A stretch of 20,549 nucleotides of DNA, from NCBI GenBank assembly GCA_004151065.3, contig NWUY0304522272.1:7487-28035 (forward strand). The letters run 5' to 3'. The notes beneath the pieces were generated by a model that was not told the origin of the DNA, did not search any database, and was given only the letters and a program-made list of their open reading frames with translations. Each line of letters begins with the position of its first letter. The stretch's first letter is position 1. A program made the position numbers and the translations under genes. Of this stretch, positions 16,251 to 20,549 are shown piece by piece. Origin of the DNA: Larix sibirica. Its lineage: Eukaryota; Streptophyta; Pinopsida; Pinales; Pinaceae.

Positions 16251-19200
16251 TTCAACAATTCTAGAAGGCTTGGAACAACACAAGCACTCGCGGAATTTTT
16301 AACAATATATTCATCCCAATGATATCCATATATAAGATATGGATTTAACCACCTCTAAATCTATATATGCTCTCATGTAATATCTTAATTAACCCTTAGA
16401 ATAAATATTATGAAATATGTTAAGATATTACCCTTTACAATAAATATTATTGTTGATTGGTTATTAGCTATTTTTTATTAAAATGCTTACTTGGCTCTGG
16501 AAATTAAATACCAGGTGACATTACTATAATGGTGTGATTGTAAATATTTTCAAATATGTTTTAATTATATGTTTTAAAACTGATTTAAAATTGATTTGGG
16601 GAAAGATCATTAAAGGGGAACCATAATACTTCCCCATAATACTACAAGTACAAGTAGGAAAACAAAAATGAGGGTTCTACAAAATCAAATGTTAAACCAA
16701 TTTAACCTTTCTTAGGATTTAGCCATGTCTTCCAAGAATTTAGGGAAAGTGGTTACTCTATTTTAAAAGAGGAAGAGTCCAAAAATGATTATTTTCTTAG
16801 TTCTCTTAATAAAAGAAAATTTGAATTAGGAGAGAGGGGTTATTAGGTAGTAGGGTTTTAGAGAGTTGGAAAAATAAGTTAGGATGAAAAAAGGAGTGGA
16901 GTCCAAATAAAAACATGAAAACAATTCAAGTTCTATAGACCACTTAATTAGGGCTCTCTATGTTCATACTGAAGAGCATTGAATGTGCTATATGACGTAT
17001 GTAATGTGAGTACCTAACTATGTGAATCCATAGATTGATAAAAATTGTTATCTTGAACAAGTGAAGGACAAAGCATTAAGAGTCTGTATGCACACTATTC
17101 TGAGCACCAAGAAGTGTTAGGTGGGACATCAATAAGAGTGTACTTGTTGTTGAATTGCTTGAATGATAGAGTTAAGGTGAAACTGATAAACTATAAGTAA
17201 ATTCACCATTGTGGTATCATGTTTTGGTCAAAAATCTCAAGTTTCCTTTGGTTGGGTGGTTCGTGGACATACTCAAATCAATTTTCCTTGGATATATATA
17301 TTACTTCAGAAAACAAACTTGAATGCTTTATTAGTTATCATTTTTTATACCTAGATTTTTTATGTATTGATAAAGTTATTTTAGTTTTACATTTTGTTGG
17401 AAAGAGAAACTTCGCATATGATAATCAATAGAATAGTAAAGACACGGTTTGAAGTTTTAATACAACAACTATATATATATAGAAACGAGACAATACCATA
17501 TTATGAAAGAAAGATAAAGAAACTTAGATTAATATGAATACTAGCTTTTGATTCCCATTTTAGAAAATAAATTATATGGATAGCTATATCTACCCATATA
17601 TATGTATTGTTTATAATAATCGATAGAAATAAAGACTCAATTTTAAAGATTTAATTTGATCATACTATCTCAAAAAATAAATTACATCATAATGGTAAAC
17701 AAACAAATTGTTTACCATATTTTTATTATCATAGAAACTTTATATTTATTCTCTATATTTAGAAAATAAGAGAAAAAGTATCAAAAATAACTATAGGATG
17801 ATTGTTATTTAGTGTAGTAAAATAAAAGGACTCCTCAAAATAGAGAAATATAATATTTCTTTCTAGGTTTGATACAAACTAAGATAAACTCCCCCAAAAA
17901 TTCTACTTTACTACATAATAAAATATGAGTATGAAGAAAAATATTATAATGAGGAGAATTGTTTAACACACTTAGAATTAAATAGTAAATTAATGTATGG
18001 GTTACAAATTTGGAAAGTTGAAGCTCCACAAGCGGAAAGATTTCATTTTAAAGCTTGTTCTTTTCTAACAAATGAATTATCCTTAAGAAAACTATACCTT
18101 ATGAATTATAGAAATGTTGTCGAGAGTACCTTCTAAGGAACAACCAAGCAGGAAATTCATTTACTGAAGAGAAACAAAGGTAAAATTCCAAACCCTTGAT
18201 CTATTCTTTCAACTTGCGAAGAAAATATATTAACCCGTAAGTTTCTAACTAAATAGTAAAAGAACAAGATAAATGAATGATTGGAGGTAGGGTAAAGGCA
18301 ATTGTACCTAAAATACAGACCTAACCCCATATTTTGCATTTTCCAAATATCTAAAATGCAAATGAAAGTAAATGTTTGTACCATGAACGCAATGGTTTCC
18401 AAACATTGAAATTATCTAAGGAAACAAAAGTTACCTCATATAGTAGTTGGCCACTAAGTTAGTACATTTGATATAAGAGAGAAGATTCAAATGGGATAAG
18501 AAAACCACATATAAACCGAATCCAAGAGAATTAACCCACAACCATATGAAAACTTTGATCCAGGAACAATACTTTGTAAAATAAATACCCAATAAAAACC
18601 CTAAACACTAGAGCAAGAGTTAAAATAATTTGGTTAAATTGCTAATGGTTTACTTGGAAGCAAATATCCCTCTTTGAGCTAAAAATCACATTCATCTCCC
18701 AAGTTTGGAGTCTTCAACACCCATCTTAATGATGGGTGTTAAGTTAAAACAAATGTTAAGAATAAACTAGCAATAACTAACTGTGTGATTTTCTAAGTTT
18801 GAGTTCTAATCATGTTTTCTTTTTATCTAACAAATTAATAGTAAATATACAATTGCAAAGCATATGTAACATTAAAATAAGATAATAATAAAAAATAATA
18901 TGACTGAATAAGATCAAGTAGAATACCTTAATGTATAGCCGAGTTAGAAATCCCTTAGGTCCAGCTCCAACCAACCAATTATGTTTCCCAAACTGAGATG
19001 ATTTCTCCCAATTAGCTAGTAGCTAAGCTGTCAGTTCTAGGAAACTTGTGGGGCTTCCTAAACCTTCGTGCCAACAACTAAAATAATAAAAAAATAGCTT
19101 ATTCCTTACCAGTCTATAACCAATCAAGTCTCTTAGTCCAATAACAAATCCCAGTAAATCATCCAAAAAAACACCCCCCTTCTCATCCTCCCCATTTTTG

Positions 19201-19747
19201 TTTTCATCCCCCCATTCCATCGCCTCCCTTCCTCCTCCTCGAAAAGGGTCCTAGAAAGATCAGCCAAAATAAAATAAAATAATACTTTAAACTCACTTCA
19301 CTAATTAAGTATCTGACAACACTCCCTAACAAGTCAGGTTTAACACATTTATTCAAGCCAGATCTTGTAAGACCAAATATTATCGAATAATAAAATGTCT
19401 CTAATGTGTTTATTAGTTGACAAACCACTATCAATCGCATCATATTTGTTTGGTAAACATTAATTGACCCTTTAATATCATGACACACAATCAATAGATT
19501 ATGCATATTAATTTGAATTAAACAATGTAATGAGATTACTTAATCTAATTATGATTACTACTGAGATTTAAATGAGAGACAATCAATAGAATTACAATTT
19601 AAATATGATTAATACAAGTTAATGTAAATGCGCCTAATACCATAAAATGTAACTTAAAATGTAATTTAAATGGTGACAAGGTAATACTATAATTAATATT
19701 ATACTTTAACCTTATTACACCCATCAACCATCATACATGATAATGCA
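16251..19747. other. long AT-rich gene-poor stretch
   Basis: I see no gene, RNA or intact mobile element. Small items include a partial direct repeat of an AATAAATATTAT word (about 16400 and 16439), ATATATATAT at 17471-17480, and a perfect hairpin AACACCCATC/GATGGGTGTT with a 5-base loop (18716-18740). A short C-rich patch lies near 19171-19250. Open frames here are short and A/T-driven. Confidence 0.5.
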
Positions 19748-19770
19748 ACACACACACACACACACACACA
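19748..19770. repeat. (AC)11 microsatellite
   Basis: Eleven uninterrupted AC units are followed by a region (19790-19860) that repeats GTGTGTGCAT- and ACACATA-type words capable of local pairing. This is a likely length-polymorphic marker. Confidence 0.95.
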
Positions 19771-20269
19771 TAAACTACTACTAACATACATGCGCAAGGT
19801 GTGTGTGCATGGCCAATGTACACATAGCTTATGTGTGCACTATAGGAAACCATTACCACCTCTAATGCATAGTTTTTGGATGCAATACAAGGTAACAACA
19901 CATGCAAGACAATAATGCACCACTCACAGCATTAAGAAATTTCGTTAAGTCACAACACATCAACACTAATCAACATTATACTTAGATCTACCTTAATGAA
20001 TTAACTCATGATTTACTAGTGAAATGAACTCAATAAAACTATATTGGAGTCTCAAATCCCAAACCAAAATATTATTAATCTAATCATCATTCCTTCCTAA
20101 CCTACTCCAACTTCCACTTCCTATTTGTTCCTCTGTTGGAATATTTTGAAATGCCAACAATATTGATCATCCGCCACTTCTCTTGATCTGCGCAAGTGAG
20201 GTATCATGGCTTGTGGGTATTTCCCACACTTGTTCCTTAACATAGTGGGAATTGCGCCTCTGGGAACTG
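19771..20269. other. non-coding DNA, no gene seen
   Basis: Apart from the TG/CA-rich words next to the microsatellite, nothing is recognisable. Minus-strand frames in 20121-20270 are broken by stops. Confidence 0.45.
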
Positions 20270-20548
20270 CTACTTGTTGGGCCTTGCACCCTTTGATGTA
20301 CCATTGCTTGACAGGTCTTGCGCACTTTGGAGACTTGAATACATGTCCAACCACCTCTTACTTATGAGACTTGCATACATGTCCAACCACCTCTTACTTC
20401 CAAGACTCTTGCGCACTTCTAAGACTTGTCCAACCAACTTTGAAGTACCACGACTAGATGGATTGGGGACTTGCGCACACTGTTCTTTATGTACTTCTTC
20501 AAATTGGCACATGGATGCTAATTCCTCTTTGACATCATGGGTACTAAG
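20270..20548 (-). CDS. repeat-bearing ORF running off the window edge (partial)
   Basis: A minus-strand frame is open from the right edge of the window to a stop at about 20270, giving about 92 codons. It is polar and Ser/Lys/Gln-rich, starting STHDVKEELASMCQFEEV, with a twofold repeat SKRWLDMYASL / SKRWLDMYSSL made by a 36-bp DNA duplication. I do not recognise a domain. It could be the C-terminal end of a retroelement gag-type protein or of a host gene, or a chance frame. The true start lies outside the window. Confidence 0.25.
   Translation of the reverse strand, partial: LSTHDVKEELASMCQFEEVHKEQCAQVPNPSSRGTSKLVGQVLEVRKSLGSKRWLDMYASLISKRWLDMYSSLQSAQDLSSNGTSKGARPNK
20330..20401. repeat. 36-bp tandem repeat, two copies plus a partial third
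   Basis: Copies at 20330-20365 and 20366-20401 share GAGACTTG-ATACATGTCC and CCACCTCTTACTT and differ by about three bases. A shortened echo (AAGACTTGTCCAACCA, about 20420-20436) follows. The word CTTGCGCAC recurs around the array (about 20318, 20408 and 20471). Confidence 0.9.
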
Positions 20549-20549
20549 T

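Noticed and set aside
19023-19220. Acidic minus-strand ORF near 19100
   Set aside because: The charged start derives from a C-rich/T-rich patch on the plus strand; the remainder is random-looking.
20330-20436. CRISPR-like array
   Set aside because: The units are directly tandem with no spacers, and the genome is a plant nuclear genome.

Overview
This is nuclear genomic DNA from a land plant. The reading frame at 7422-9938 matches, end to end, the plant-specific receptor kinase THESEUS1 (CrRLK1L family). Around it lie AT-rich, gene-poor DNA and old, decayed transposable elements. The low gene density would suit a large seed-plant genome, possibly a gymnosperm, but nothing in the window fixes the species.

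Layout. 1-6459: no confident gene. It holds an LTR-like stretch (about 1400-2270, minus), a tRNA-derived SINE head (about 2476), a 239-bp tandem duplication (3881-4352) whose left edge overlaps an 80-codon minus-strand ORF, and a second tandem duplication (5179-5628) carrying Pol III box-like motifs on the minus strand. 6460-6755: two small exons in phase on the plus strand, apparently the C-terminal end of an otherwise unseen gene. 6756-7421: shared intergenic region and THE1 leader with short uORFs. 7422-9938: the single-exon THE1 orthologue. 9939-20549: no further gene that I can support. This part contains a minus-strand SINE head (about 11300), a 619-bp terminal-inverted-repeat element with a nested hairpin (12633-13251), a 156-bp tandem duplication (13794-14097), a 528-bp LTR with a polypurine-side flank (14409-14968, minus), long AT-rich DNA, an (AC)11 microsatellite, and a repeat-bearing ORF that runs off the right edge.

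One gene can be assigned a role: THE1 is a plasma-membrane receptor kinase that monitors cell-wall integrity. Its predicted protein is complete and has intact catalytic motifs. I found no operon-like or multi-gene system. The points most worth following up are the hidden terminal exons just upstream of THE1, the transposon structures, and the tandem duplications that keep reading frames open.
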